Shown one piece after another: positions 31,273 through 41,441 of a stretch of 64,000 nucleotides of DNA. The stretch lies in the NCBI RefSeq assembly GCF_023065955.2, contig NC_079873.1, positions 7,392,566-7,456,565 of the forward strand, written 5' to 3'. The notes below the pieces were generated by a model. It worked only from the letters and a program-made list of their open reading frames with translations, was not told where the DNA came from and did no database searches. The first letter of the stretch is position 1. The number at the start of each line of letters is the position of its first letter. The position numbers were made by a program, and so were the translations under genes. The stretch comes from Ursus arctos (taxonomy: Eukaryota; Chordata; Mammalia; Carnivora; Ursidae).

Positions 31273-31494
31273 CTTTTTTTAAAAAAAGATTTGACTTATT
31301 TATTTGAGATACAGTGAGAGCAAGAGAGAGAGAGCGTGTGCATGAGCGGCGGGGGGGGGGCGGGCAGAGGGAAAGGGAGAAACAGGCTCCCCACTGAGCA
31401 GAGAGCCCTATGTGGGGCTCGATCCCAGGACCCCGGAATCATGTCCTGAGCTGAAGGCAGATGCTTAACCGACTGAGCCACCCAGATGCCCCCA
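31273..31494 (-). mobile_element. CAN-SINE inside the Tigger element, minus strand (left)
   Basis: AAAAAAAGATTTGACTTATTTATTTGAGAT..., a G-rich segment (GGCGGGGGGGGGGCGGGC), ACCCCGGAATCATGTCCTGAGC, GACTGAGCCACCCAGATGCCCC. Flanks TTATGATTTT 31263-31272 and TTAATGATTTT 31495-31505. Confidence 0.93.
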
Positions 31495-31505
31495 TTAATG
31501 ATTTT

Positions 31506-31712
31506 TTTTTAAAATTTTTTTAAAAAGATTTTATTTATTTATTTGGCAAAGAGAGGGACAGCCAGAGAGAGACAGAACACAAGCAGGGGGAGTGAGAGAG
31601 GAAGAAGCAGGCTCCCAGAGGAGGAGCCTGATGTGGGGCTTGATCCCAGTACCCCGGGACCACGCCCTGAGCCGAAGGCAGACGCTTAATGACTGAGCCA
31701 CCCAGGCGCCCC
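31506..31712 (-). mobile_element. CAN-SINE, bear-type, inside the Tigger element, minus strand (right)
   Basis: TTTAAAAAGATTTTATTTATTTATTTGGCAAAGAG, GAAGCAGGCTCCCAGAGGAGGAGCCTG, GACTGAGCCACCCAGGCGCCCCC. Flanks TTAATGATTTT at 31495-31505 and 31713-31723. It occupies the same target as its left neighbour. Confidence 0.94.
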
Positions 31713-32187
31713 CTTAATGATTTTCTTAATCGAGTTTTCTTTCCTCTAGCTTACTTCATTGTAAGCATATAGTATATAACACATATAACATACAAAATAT
31801 ATGTTAATCAACTGTTGATGTTATTGGAAAGGCTTCTAGTCAACATCAGGCTATTAGTAGTTAAGTTTTGGGGGAGTCAAAAGTTATACACAGATTTTCA
31901 GCTGAGTGGGGTGTCAGTGCCCCTAACCCCCACATTCTTCAAAAGTCAACTGTATTGAAATTGTGGTTTTCTTCTCTTTTCTCGTATTTCCCCTCTTGGA
32001 CAAAAAGAGAGCAAGCAAATGTAGGATCGAGCTGATGAGACAAAGCGTCAAGACGCAGCAGACTGTGTATGAAGGTTGGCACTGGCCAAATGTTGAAAGT
32101 GAAGTTCAAGGGAGTTATGGTAGAATGTTCTTATAAATGTACTTTGAAATTCTTTTCTACATTTCAGTGACCTTGTGAATAATTTAG

Positions 32188-32405
32188 TGTAAGTGGTTCT
32201 CAACCAAGGGTGCTTTTGCCCTGCAGGGGACATTTGACAACGTTTGGAATATTTCTGGTCGTCACAACTGGGGCGGGGGGTCTGGCATCTAGTGAGTAGA
32301 GACAGGAATGCTGCCGAACACCCTATGATACCCGAGACAACCTCCCATACCAAAGAATTACTGGCCCTAAATGCCAATAGTGCCGAAGTTGAGAAGCCCT
32401 GCTTT
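32188..32405. mobile_element. hAT-type MER element (third copy, opposite orientation)
   Basis: GTGGTTCTCAACCAAGGGTGC, CCTGCAGGGGACATTTGACAACG, GTCGTCACAACTGGGG, CTGGCATCTAGTGAGTAGAGACAGGAATGCTGCCGAACACC and GTGCCGAAGTTGAGAAGCCCTG. Complete, with the GGTTCTCAACC...GTTGAGAAGCC terminal inverted repeats. Confidence 0.82.
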
Positions 32406-32845
32406 AATGTACTTCAAATTCAGTTTGTTGGATTCACAGTTGACATTTGAATAATTATTTCAAGCGTTATCAGCCATGACAACATGGGCTCTTAACAAGA
32501 TTCGACTCTAGCCAAGGTTATGGGTAGAAGTCTTCCTTTCTGTATCAGAAACTTCTAGACAGGGCAGCGCCTCAGTAACATTTGAGTTCCTCTTGAGGAT
32601 ACTAGTTGAGGAAAGAAACTATGAAGAGGATCAATGAGAAATGTACCTTTTCTCTTCAAGGAACCACTGGATACATCTTTGGAATCTAGAAAAAGTCATG
32701 AAAGCTTTGACTGCTTTCCTTTGTAAGCTCATTCTAATTCCCGGAGGAGGCGTAAGGAAGATTCCTACTGATATGAGCTCCTTCAGGCCAGCCAAAATCT
32801 TGCACAAAACCTTGAAGAATAAGAGATACTAAGTGCCGAGACTGT
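32406..32845. other. Unique-looking noncoding sequence
   Basis: Nothing recognised. Confidence 0.4.
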
Positions 32846-33030
32846 AGCTCAGCGGTTCTCCAAGTGTGTTCCTTGGATCAGCAGCAGCAGCATTTCCTGG
32901 GAACTTGCTAGAAATGCAAATTCTGAGGCCCCACCCCAGTTAGCTATAACTGAATCAGAAATTCTGACCGTGGGCTTATTGGGCTTTACCAGTCTTCCAG
33001 GTGATGCTGATAATCTGCCCAAGTTCAAAG
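32846..33030. mobile_element. MER5A-type hAT-Charlie element
   Basis: AGCGGTTCTCCAAGTGTGTTCC, CAGCAGCAGCAGCATTTCCTGGGAACTTGCTAGAAATGCAAATTCTGAGGCCCCACCCC, TGAATCAGAAATTCTG and CTTCCAGGTGATGCTGAT follow the MER5A consensus. The far terminus is truncated. Confidence 0.82.
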
Positions 33031-33049
33031 CCGTTGCGGATGGGCACAA

Positions 33050-33262
33050 TGGGTGAAGGGGAATGAGAGATACAGGCTTCCAGTTATGGAATGAAGAAGT
33101 CACAGGGCTGAAAGGTGACAACACAGGGAACATAGTCAATGATATTGTAATAGTGCTGTACGGTGACAGATGGTAGCGACACTTGTGAGCACAGCATGAC
33201 GTACAGAGTTGTGCACCTGAAACTAATGTAACATCGTATGTCAACTACACTAAAACAAAACA
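33050..33262 (+). mobile_element. LINE-1 3' end
   Basis: GGGTGAAGGGGAATGAGAGATACAGGCTTCCAGTTATGGAATGAAGAAGTCACAGGG...ACGGTGACAGATGG...GTGCACCTGAAACTAATGTAACATCGTATGTCAACTACACTAAAAC, with a long internal deletion. An L1M 3' UTR. Confidence 0.72.
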
Positions 33263-33317
33263 AGCAAACCATTGCTTCAGCTAAAAAATAAGCGGAGAGA
33301 GAGAGACAGAGAATGCC

Positions 33318-33496
33318 TTATTTTTTAAGGTTTTATTTATCCGAGAGAGAGAGAGTACAACCTGGGGAGAGAGGCTGAGGGAGAGGGAGGAGCAGATTCC
33401 CTGTTAAGCGTGACATGGGACTTGATCCCAGGACCCAGGGACCATGACCTGAGCTGAAGGCAGACACTTCGCCGACTGAGCCACCCAGGCGGCCCA
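33318..33496 (-). mobile_element. CAN-SINE, minus strand, internally deleted
   Basis: TTATTTTTTAAGGTTTTATTTATCCGAGAGAGAG, GAGGAGCAGATTCCCTGTTAAGCGTGACATGGGACTTGATCCC, GACTGAGCCACCCAGGCGGCCC. The TSD is obscured by flanking GA-rich sequence. Confidence 0.92.
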
Positions 33497-33734
33497 AGAG
33501 AGAATTTCTTAAAGAAGTTTTAGGTTTGTGTAATTCAAGATATTCCCTTAACGCAACCATTTACGTTAAAAATATAGAATCTGGGTGGGGATTTCCACTT
33601 AAAATCTCAATTCCAGGGCAGCCCATGATTCTCATGGAGATGCAAACTTCAAGCCCACTCGTTGAGATGGTTCAAAGATCTTGAGAGCCTAAGTGTTTAG
33701 TAAGTGGGGTACCCTTACTAAAAGTCTAGTTCAG

Positions 33735-34350
33735 GCCAGGGGTCCGCGGGCTACCGGCTCCTGATGTTCCCTGGGCATGCTCAGTCTTGCCTGTTAATTC
33801 TTCCTATCTCCTCTGCATTCATCTCAGTTGCAAGCTTCGGAAAAAAGTCAGCCTTCACGTTGGCGTTTTCATGTCCCGTGACAATGGGATCCAGAATGCA
33901 GAGGAAAGAAAACAGCCCGTTTGCAGTGACTACTACAGTAGCGCCCTGCTTCAACTGTTTCTGCTTCCCAGCGGCGCCGCGGGACTCAGAGCGCTTGGAA
34001 TCGTGCGCGCTGGCAGCGTTCCGTCTCGCCCACTCCATAGCAAGACGCTTTCTCTTTGCGCTTTGAAAGGCCTACTCTTAAAAGAAAATGAAAATACAAT
34101 TAAAGGGCGAGGGAGAGCCTCCTTCTGTGCCCGTCCTCAGGCACGCAAACAAGCGGCAACATCCATCCGCAAGCTGGCAGCCTGGCCCGGGGAAGAGGCA
34201 TGCCTTCCTGGAGCACAGCTTTCTAAAGCGAAGCCCCGGGTCAAGCTGAATGGGAGAGGGCCTGGAAGACTCTCGCTTCCGAGGCAGCCCGAGGTCACGT
34301 GGCTGTCGAGCTGGCAATCTATACAGCTCACAGGGCCTTCGTGTCCAAGT
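33735..34350. promoter_or_regulatory. CpG-dense patch in a repeat-free setting
   Basis: By hand count 26 CpG in about 370 bases (33965-34330), with about 12 in 33971-34050 (GCGGCGCCGCGGG, TCGTGCGCGCTGGCAGCG). Both strands stay open for 60-216 codons, which is typical of GC-rich DNA. The longest plus-strand frame (33787-34437) starts at TTG and shows no known domain, so I do not call it a gene. Candidate CpG-island promoter, enhancer or untranslated first exon. Confidence 0.4.
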
Positions 34351-36475
34351 CAGGAATTCGTCTTCTCAAGGAAGAACCACACATTCATCTTTGACAGTTG
34401 TGATCTTGTGCGGAACCAGCCCCTTGAAAATCTGTGAGCGATCGATTTTTGTTAATCAGATCTGGAACACTCTAACATGGTTTTGTTTCCATCGTATTCG
34501 TGCTATTGCTTATTTAACCATAGCTCTTGCTTCCAGATAGCCATGGATAAAAGTCAGTCCCATGTAACAGGCCAACAGCCTCGTTTATAATGCTCCAAAC
34601 ATAATGAAAAGGGAATGGAAATGAGGCCATGTCTGGTAGGGCTTGAAAAGATTTTACATCCAAGGAGCCTGCCAAGATGTTAGCATAAGGGAAAAAAATA
34701 ATTACCAAAGCAATTAGTGATAATACAGAGAATGCCAAACTTTGTTTAAATAAAACAAAATTCTATCATTAAAATATGATGATTTCAAAACTATTTATTA
34801 TTCTAATTTTGTTTTAATCAAGACATAATATTCTCTTTCGTGTACTGTACCTGTCGCAAATTTTAAAGGAATAATCTAACTGGAATGCATTAGAAAGTTG
34901 GTCTTTTCTCCAAAACGAAGTTGGGCGTGAGGAGGTGTGCTTGAGTTAAACGGGCTGTTTTCCCTCCGTGCATGTGCGCGTGAATAGGTCGACTCCTCTG
35001 CGGTCAGCACTGTAGGGCAGCTGTCTGCAGGGTGAACCCAGGAGTCCTTGGTCCAACAGCCACATCCACAGGACTGGGCAGTAACAGCTGTCACAGCTTT
35101 ATATGTCTCCAACTCAGACAAACTCATATAAAGTATAATTTAGGGAGTTGGTGGCTTATCAGATCTAAAGAGATAGCGTTCTTTGCTAATGTTTCAGCAA
35201 TGTTTCGTCAATCAACAAATATTTTCCATGGTCATTCTGTGCCCCAAACACAGGATCAAATTTCCCGTCACCCAAAGTTCAACTCCACAATGGAAGGGTC
35301 GCGGGGGCCACAAACTTCCTTAACGTACGGCACTGGCAGGAATAACAGTTGTTTTCTTGGGCAAAGGAGATTAAATCTAAAAACATACCTTTTTGAAAAT
35401 TAAGGCCAAATCAATAGTTTTGCACTCAAAACAGAATACTTTCTTTTAGAACACAGGCTAGCTATTTGGAGGATTACGCACAGAAATATTTCCAAACTGC
35501 CACCCACACAGCTCCTTGGCCATCTCCCTGTAAGTCTGAGTACGTGTGGTTCGAAGAAACCTTTTGATGTTATCCTAGGCCAAGTATAATTTTAAAAATA
35601 AGCAAATTGCTGCATAAAAATCACATCATAGATGATGTTTCTCTTGCAGAGCTGGGAGACAGGGAGTGTACGTTTCTCGAAAGCTCCTTGTAGTTCTAAT
35701 GTTTTCTTTTGCCATGTAAAAGGATCCACCCCCCCAGCTTAACCCACTGAAGTACATGTTCTTATTACAAATAGAAAGCAAATCATATATTAAAAGGAAA
35801 GCAAATTACATAAATGCATATGAATTTGAACTCTCGATTCCTTTAAGTATGGATGATATGATCTGGATAGTTAGCAATGCTGACCCCTTATTAATCAGCT
35901 GGACGTGATAAATCTTTAATAGGACACAAATGACAATTCCAATAGGGGAACACAAAAATCTAAGACAAACAGGAATTAAGGATTAAATCAATTGTTTTCC
36001 CCCTACCAGAGCGGCCCCGAAAGCAGCAAAAATACCTTCCTGTTCTGGAAGCTGCAGGGTTAATGAATACTAGCTCTCAAGAGGAAAACTGAAATTTTTA
36101 TTATGATGCTACTTTTAATCAATTATTTCTTTATTTATTCAAGCAGAAAAGGAACTTCTGAGATGAATGGAGATCTAGCTCAGGAAGTAGACAGGAACAA
36201 AGGAAGGCTGGGCAGTCAGAAACTGAGCCCAAATCCTGTCTTCGAATTAAGTTTCCCAAGGAGAAGCCCCGCAGCAACCTCTGACACCAACACCCCGTTA
36301 GAACTGCAGAAGCTGCTGCCTCTGGAAAGTATCACTGTCTTTTTCTTGCTGGTTCCCCCCACTCCCTTATCAGAGAGATTGTGTGTCCAGGTTGAGGATC
36401 TAAAGAACCTCTTTGAGGGGTTGGCAGAAGTTATGGGGGGGCGGGGAACCCTCAGGAATAGAAGGAGGTGTAATG
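34351..36475. other. 2.1-kb repeat-free block
   Basis: No SINE, LINE, LTR or microsatellite over 2 kb. AT-rich, non-simple text (34740-34880, 35800-36000) resembles conserved noncoding DNA in composition. Frames at 35032-35403 and 36103-36597 have no recognisable domain. Confidence 0.5.
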
Positions 36476-36489
36476 GTGCCCTCTGCTGG
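36476..36489 (-). promoter_or_regulatory. CTCF core-motif match
   Basis: GTGCCCTCTGCTGG reads on the minus strand as CCAGCAGAGGGCAC, agreeing at every position with the CTCF core CCASYAGRKGGCRS. CTCF is the zinc-finger insulator/loop-anchor protein, and its motif orientation sets loop direction. A good motif in repeat-free DNA is suggestive, but occupancy is unknown. Confidence 0.5.
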
Positions 36490-37332
36490 GAAAACTCAGT
36501 AATGCTGCCCAGTAAGGTTTCTGCTGGGGCTGAAGTAAAATTTTATTTTATTTTTTTATTTTTGGCTCAAGGGTGTTTCTGGAACAAAAAGTCCTGAGAA
36601 GTACTCTGCAAAAAACTAGTTGCAAAACCCCAAACCACATGAAATTAGCTCGATTCTGAGTTGACAGTGGAATTTGAAACCAGCTGTATTTCATCCTAAA
36701 ATGTTAGCGCCATAAACCCTTCATCAAACCTGGAGACAATTATTTTCTCACTATCTGGACAAGACCGCATTTCTAGCGGCTGAATTTTTCCAGGGCGGAC
36801 TTTGCTCTCCCATTTTCCTTTTGTAGAACTCCCCTCACTCAGACTTGCATAAACAAGCCTCACTCAGGATCAAATGATGCCACCCTCGTTACTCCGCTGT
36901 TAAAATCATAAAGGGAATTTGTCACACAAAGCACACATATTTGCATCCTCAGGGTTCTTAGAAATACATAGTAAGGCCAAAAATTAGTTTGAAAAAACCA
37001 TTTGAGAAAGTTCAGGAAAACAGTAGTATTTCATTAAAGGTGTCGTTTCTTTACCTCCTTTAGCAGTTCTGGATCCACGGTTGAGATATTTAAACTACCT
37101 ACACCTTAGACCAGCTAGAAATAACCAAGGGGCAGTAAAAGGAGACTGTCTACATGCACTGCGTGCTAATAGAGCTTTTGGTAAAAAGCTGGATCATCTT
37201 CCATGGTGTCTACTAACCTACGAGATATTAAGGAAACATCTGTTTAAATAAAAGTAATGAGTAAAAGAGACAAAACATAATTGCCTCAAGGAGTCAAAAA
37301 ACTTGGCTCCTGGCTCGTATGTGCGTGTGTGT
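36490..37332. other. Unique-looking noncoding sequence
   Basis: No repeat recognised. It continues the repeat-free block to about 2.9 kb in total from 34351. Confidence 0.45.
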
Positions 37333-37450
37333 TTTTTTTTTTTTTTGTCTCATTTATTTAAGTAATCTGTATACCCAATGTGGGGCTCGAACTCATGACC
37401 CTGAGATCAAGAGTCACATGCCTTCCAAATGGAGCCAGCCAGGTACCCCC
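37333..37450 (-). mobile_element. Short old tRNA-derived SINE, minus strand
   Basis: T-run of about 14, CATTTATTTAAGTAATCTGTATACCCAATGTGGGGCTCGAACTC, CTGAGATCAAGAGTC, AATGGAGCCAGCCAGGTACCCC. Confidence 0.9.
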
Positions 37451-37490
37451 TGGCTAGTGTGTTTTTTGCCTTTTTGTTGTTGCTTATTTT

Positions 37491-37686
37491 TTTTTAAAAG
37501 ATTTTATTTATTTATTTGACAGAGAGAGAGACAGCCAGCTAGAGAGGGAACACAAGCAGGGGGAGTGGGAGAGGAAGAAGCAGGCTCCCAGCAGAGGAGC
37601 CTGATGTGGGGCTTGATCCCAGAATGCCAGGATCACGCCCTGAGCCGAAGGCAGACGCTTAACGACTGAGCTACCCAGGTGCCCCC
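37491..37686 (-). mobile_element. CAN-SINE, bear-type, minus strand
   Basis: TTTTTAAAAGATTTTATTTATTTATTTGACAGAG, ACACAAGCAGGGGGAGTGGG, GAAGCAGGCTCCCAGCAGAGGAGCC, GACTGAGCTACCCAGGTGCCCC. Perfect 15-base TSD GTTGTTGCTTATTTT at 37476-37490 and 37687-37701. Structurally intact and probably young. Confidence 0.95.
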
Positions 37687-37779
37687 GTTGTTGCTTATTT
37701 TTAAACCCGAGTCCTGATTAGACAACAGAAACCATGGCTTTGGTTGGTTAAGCGAATGCCGGACGGATTCATTCGTTCA

Positions 37780-38020
37780 CTGACACACACCGGTGAGGCG
37801 GGCCTCATGGGCGTGCAAGCACGTAGTCTCACGAGAGCCCAGGCTCAGGAGGGCCCGGAGCCTGGCTTCGTGCTCTGCTGTTGCCATCTTGAAATTCTTA
37901 GTAATTTTTAAACAAAAGGCCCCACGTTTTCATTTTGCACCAGGCTCTGTAAATTACGTAGCCGGTCCCGTACGTACGCTTATTCGGCGTGGGGTTCTGC
38001 GCGCTGTCAGAGTAAGATGC
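37780..38020. mobile_element. Possible ancient repeat, unnamed
   Basis: GTTGCCATCTTGAAATTCTTAGTAATTTTTAAACAAAAGGCCCCACGTTTTCATTTTGCACCAGGCTCTGTAAATTACGTAGCCGGTCC matches a recurring mammalian sequence I recognise but cannot name. Unusually CpG-rich for an old repeat (ACGTAGCCGGTCCCGTACGTACGC). Confidence 0.4.
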
Positions 38021-38049
38021 TGGCCTTCCTAGGAAACACAGAGCTGTCT

Positions 38050-38260
38050 GAGGTGCGGTGCTGATGCTGAGGGAGCTCGGAGTCTAAGAAAGGTGATAAG
38101 ACATGCATGAGGACAATGAGAACACGCAGCCCAATAGAATAATGCGATAAAAGAGGCCTGGGTGCTCTGTAGTTCAGAGGACGATGGGAAGATCACTTCC
38201 AGCTGGGAAAACCTGAAATGCCTCATGAATGGGGTGTCATTTGAGCTGGGACTTTCAAAT
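38050..38260. mobile_element. Possible ancient LINE-like fragment
   Basis: GAATAATGCGATAAAAGAGGCCTGGGTGC...AGGACGATGGGAAGATCACTTCCAGCTGG...GTCATTTGAGCTGGGACTTTC resembles the 'GTGATAAGTGCTAT...GAGGTGACATTTGAGCTGAGAC' repeat. Confidence 0.4.
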
Positions 38261-39225
38261 AGATTCTTCAGGACTTATTTCTCTGCAGGAAAATACAAAA
38301 GCAAAGAAAATAGAGGAGCTTTTCCTTTTTGCCGTCCGGTCCACTTTGTGGTTTGGCTGTTTCTCTTGGTCACCTTAGCTGCCTTAGGAGTTTTAATCAT
38401 AGGATTCCTACGTCCTTTTACTCATAAAGGGTGGTCTTCCATAGAGAAGATAGTTCTAATTTAAAAAAAAATCAGGGGATGGGCTCAATTTGCGTGCCAC
38501 TCAGCAAACTTGGAGATGTCAGAGGAAACCAGTGGGGGGCTTATTTGCTAAGGGGGCTGCTCCCTCAGGTTGTGGCCTCGTGGCTATGAGACAATGGGGG
38601 TGAGCCCGGAAGTCGTGGCACTGAGTAAGGGATTCAGAGAACACTGCCCCCCCCCAAGGTGGGTCAATCCTGTCATCTCACTACACAATAAGCAGAACTC
38701 TTTTTCCTCCAAGGGAGACATCGCCATGACACCGAGGGTGCCAAACCCCTATCTAGAAATCCAACTGTGTCCATTTCAGGGCCCTGAAGAAGCTCGATGA
38801 ATAAAAGCAGGCACCAAGGCTATAAGTCGCTGTACCCCGAGGTCCAGATCGCCTCTCTCTCGGCCTCCACAAGTGCCCTCCCAGCAAGCACACTGCTTAA
38901 GAGAGATTTGGTTTTGAGGAAAGCAAAGACAATATGATAGTATTCTCTAAGATCTGATGTAAAACTTATAAATGTATTCTACTCAATAGAGATAAAGCTG
39001 CATGTAGCCATTTTTTAAAAATTGTTTTTAAGATATACTGGCCATGTTAAATATTTAATATTAAAAGAATAGTTATTTTAAAAAATCTTCGTACATTAAT
39101 GGACATCACCACATGCCATGCTTAGGGTCAATAACCTTCGAAAAAGAACATATTGCACAAAAGATGTAATATAGCCAATGAACTTTGCAGAGAACTCAAA
39201 TATTTTTTTTCTTTCCTGCACAGGT
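38261..39225. other. Unique-looking noncoding sequence
   Basis: The frame at 38162-38464 contains a hydrophobic run but has no known homology and no supporting start or splice context. Nothing else recognised. Confidence 0.4.
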
Positions 39226-39234
39226 CTCATAGTT

Positions 39235-39338
39235 TCTCTTTTTTAAAAAAGTAATCTCAACACCCAATGTGGGGCTCGAGCTCATGAGCCTGAGATTAAG
39301 AGTCACACGCTCTACTGACTGAGCCAGCCAGGGCCCCA
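39235..39338 (-). mobile_element. Short old tRNA-derived SINE, minus strand
   Basis: TTTTAAAAAAGTAATCTCAACACCCAATGTGGGGCTCGAGCTC...TACTGACTGAGCCAGCCAGGGCCCC, flanked by CTCATAGT on both sides. Confidence 0.9.
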
Positions 39339-39395
39339 CCTCATAGTGACTCGTAATATGGCCTGTATTTCTAGGACTTTGTCTCCTTAATTCTT

Positions 39396-39573
39396 TTTAA
39401 GATTTATTTATTTATTTGAGAGAGCGAATGAATGGGAGGGGAAGAGGGAGAGAGAACAGAATCTCAAGCAGACTCCATGCTGAGTGTGGAGCCCGACTTG
39501 GGGCTCAATCTCACGACCTGAGTGGAAACCAAGAGTTGGACGTTCCACCGACTGCGCCACCCAGGAGCCCCAT
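39396..39573 (-). mobile_element. CAN-SINE, minus strand
   Basis: TTTTTAAGATTTATTTATTTATTTGAGAGAG, CAGACTCCATGCTGAGTGTGGAGCCCGACTTGGGGCTCAATC, GACTGCGCCACCCAGGAGCCCC. TSD CTTAATTCTT / TTTAATTCTT. One internal deletion. Confidence 0.93.
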
Positions 39574-39588
39574 GCCTCTTTAATTCTT

Positions 39589-40734
39589 AATGGAACAAGG
39601 TAGAAGTTTTAAAAAAAGCCACTATGTGTTTTTAAGTCTCTGTGGATAAAGCTATGTAAGCAAGGTACATGATAAAAAAAAAAACAACATATTTAAACCA
39701 GAACCAGCAAGGAGATACTCTCTGGATATCAGTTAAACACTTGCCATTTCTTACAAATCGATAATAATACAATCAATACAAATCTAGTATTATTTTAAGA
39801 AGCTATGAATCTAATTCCCTGCGAGGGAGAACCAGTAAACACTTACATCAAAGTATTTACTTGACCTTTGTGACAAAATTAAAACAGGCAAGAAGGCACT
39901 CCTAACACTATGGGTTTTATGACTCAGGTTAAGATCGCAGTCTGTAATATAAAGTTTGGTTGAGTGTTCTTTCTCTAAGAAAAGGACAGACGAATAAAGA
40001 TGCATTTGACTAAACTTCAACAGCCCTGCCTCGTTGGTTGAAACCACCGTCTGGCAGAATTTATGAGAGAAAAATAAAATTGTGGAAGCAGCAGTTGGCT
40101 TCAGAAAGGGGTGGCATATCAGAACCAAATCCAAGAACAGCAGAGTTGACCTCTGCCCTCATTTCCCATCTTAAGAACTGGGCCGGCATCGCATGTTTCC
40201 AACCTGCGCCTTCTGGTCCTTATAACCACCGCTCTACTTCGACATTCTGGCAACTCGCTGACCCACATTTGTGGTGGCCAAACAGTGGTTCGTGTGGGCC
40301 AAGGAGCCAGGAACTGCTGACTAAAGGCTTTCTGAAGCTTGTGGCTCCACAGGAACCAGTACGCAATGGCTAGATTCCTCTTTTGTGCCTGTAGCACATG
40401 ACAAAGTGGGGCTGGGAAGGGATACAATTAGCGAATGTTCCACGACTACTTTCTTGATCCCAGTGGAATGCTCAGAAGAGCCGGAGCAAAGAACTGAGTC
40501 TGCAATCAAATCTCCATTTATGTAATGTCTCTGTTATGCGGCAGAACGAGGATTCATGCTGTTTCTATTTCATCGTTGGTATTTTTAAACTCTGCCTTTC
40601 GAATTATGGACTGGCTCATCAGAGCCATGTGTAGATCCACACTCAGCGAAAATTTGTCTTCATGCTGCTAAAGCAGAGGGCATTTTGCAACTTCTTTGAA
40701 GACTCGAGAGCATCGCCGCTCTGTTTAAAGCAGG
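39589..40734. other. Unique-looking noncoding sequence
   Basis: No repeat recognised. 40150-40360 is moderately GC-rich and open on both strands, without a known domain. Confidence 0.4.
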
Positions 40735-40925
40735 GGTTCTCAAAGTGTGGTCCCTGGACCAGCAGCAGCAGCAGCACGGGGAGGGAAAGACTGATAGAAA
40801 TGCCGATTCTCAGGCTCCACCTCAATCCTCCCGAGTCCGAACTCGGAGGTGGGGTCCCAGCCATCTGTGTCTTACCACGCGTTCCCCATGATTCTGTTGC
40901 GTGCTCCACGTGAGAAGCGCCAACT
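40735..40925. mobile_element. MER5A-type hAT-Charlie element
   Basis: GGGGTTCTCAAAGTGTGGTCCCTGGACCAGCAGCAGC, AGAAATGCCGATTCTCAGGCTCCACC, GGAGGTGGGGTCCCAGCCATCTGTGTCTTACC and GCGTGCTCCACGTGAGAAGCGCC. Both terminal inverted repeats remain visible. Confidence 0.8.
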
Positions 40926-41054
40926 TAAGAAATCATCGCAGAGGGAACATCCCTGAGGGTCACCGGGGTCCCCCTCCCCTGGGAAACAGGCTGCTTGCTC
41001 GTGTGTTAGCACGGACGCTTCAACTTTGTATTTGGTCCGTGAAATCAGACCACT

Positions 41055-41112
41055 TTAGTTTGCTTTCTAGTTTAGTCTAGTTTAGTTTCTAGTTTCTAGT
41101 TTTGTCTAGTTT
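41055..41112. repeat. (TTTCTAG/TTTAGTCTAG)n minisatellite-like repeat
   Basis: TTTCTAGTTTAGTCTAG, TTTAGTTTCTAGTTTCTAG, TTTTGTCTAGTTTG: five to six CTAGTTT units in a row. Confidence 0.85.
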
Positions 41113-41376
41113 GTGGAAGGAAATAAGCCACCGTCTCCCTCAAATTCTAGTATTCGACTTGTTCACATCTGAATTCTCAAAGTTTCTCCCAAAACCCCAA
41201 AGCGAGAAATAGAATTTGTATTACTGAACAGTGACTCCTTGGACCATTCTCTGTATAGTGTTATTAATTTCTGTGTGAATGTTTATTTTTTCCTCAAAAT
41301 AAATTTTTCAGAATTTAGGGGCTCCAAGAATCTTAGAGGTGCAACAGATCTTTAAAAGCCATCCACATATAGATGG

Positions 41377-41381
<5 letters not shown>

Positions 41382-41437
<56 letters not shown>

Positions 41438-41441
41438 TTTT
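41382..41441. repeat. (AT)24 microsatellite followed by T-run
   Basis: About 24 uninterrupted AT dinucleotides (41382-41429) followed by about 12 T. Pure AT repeats of this length extrude cruciforms and are highly length-variable. Confidence 0.93.

Larger units (their letters stand above)
31163..31960. mobile_element. Tigger/pogo-like DNA transposon, split by two SINEs
   Basis: GGTACAGTTGATGCTCGAACAAGACAGGTTTGAAATGCATGGG at one end is near-complementary to CCTAACCCCCACATTCTTCAAAAGTCAACTGTA at the other. Internal landmarks include CCTTATGATTTTCTT, CTAGCTTACTTCATTGTAAGCATATAG and GGAGTCAAAAGTTATACACAGATTTTCAGCTG. MER2/Tigger-type nonautonomous element with inverted termini. Confidence 0.8.

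Noticed and set aside
33787..34437. Longest open frame in the window (216 codons, plus strand)
   Set aside because: Opens at TTG rather than ATG, overlaps open frames on the other strand in CpG-rich DNA, has no recognisable domain and no splice or promoter context. Treated as compositional.
36103..36597. 164-codon open frame
   Set aside because: No known domain, low-complexity hydrophobic end (FYFIFLFL), no exon boundaries. Better read as chance.
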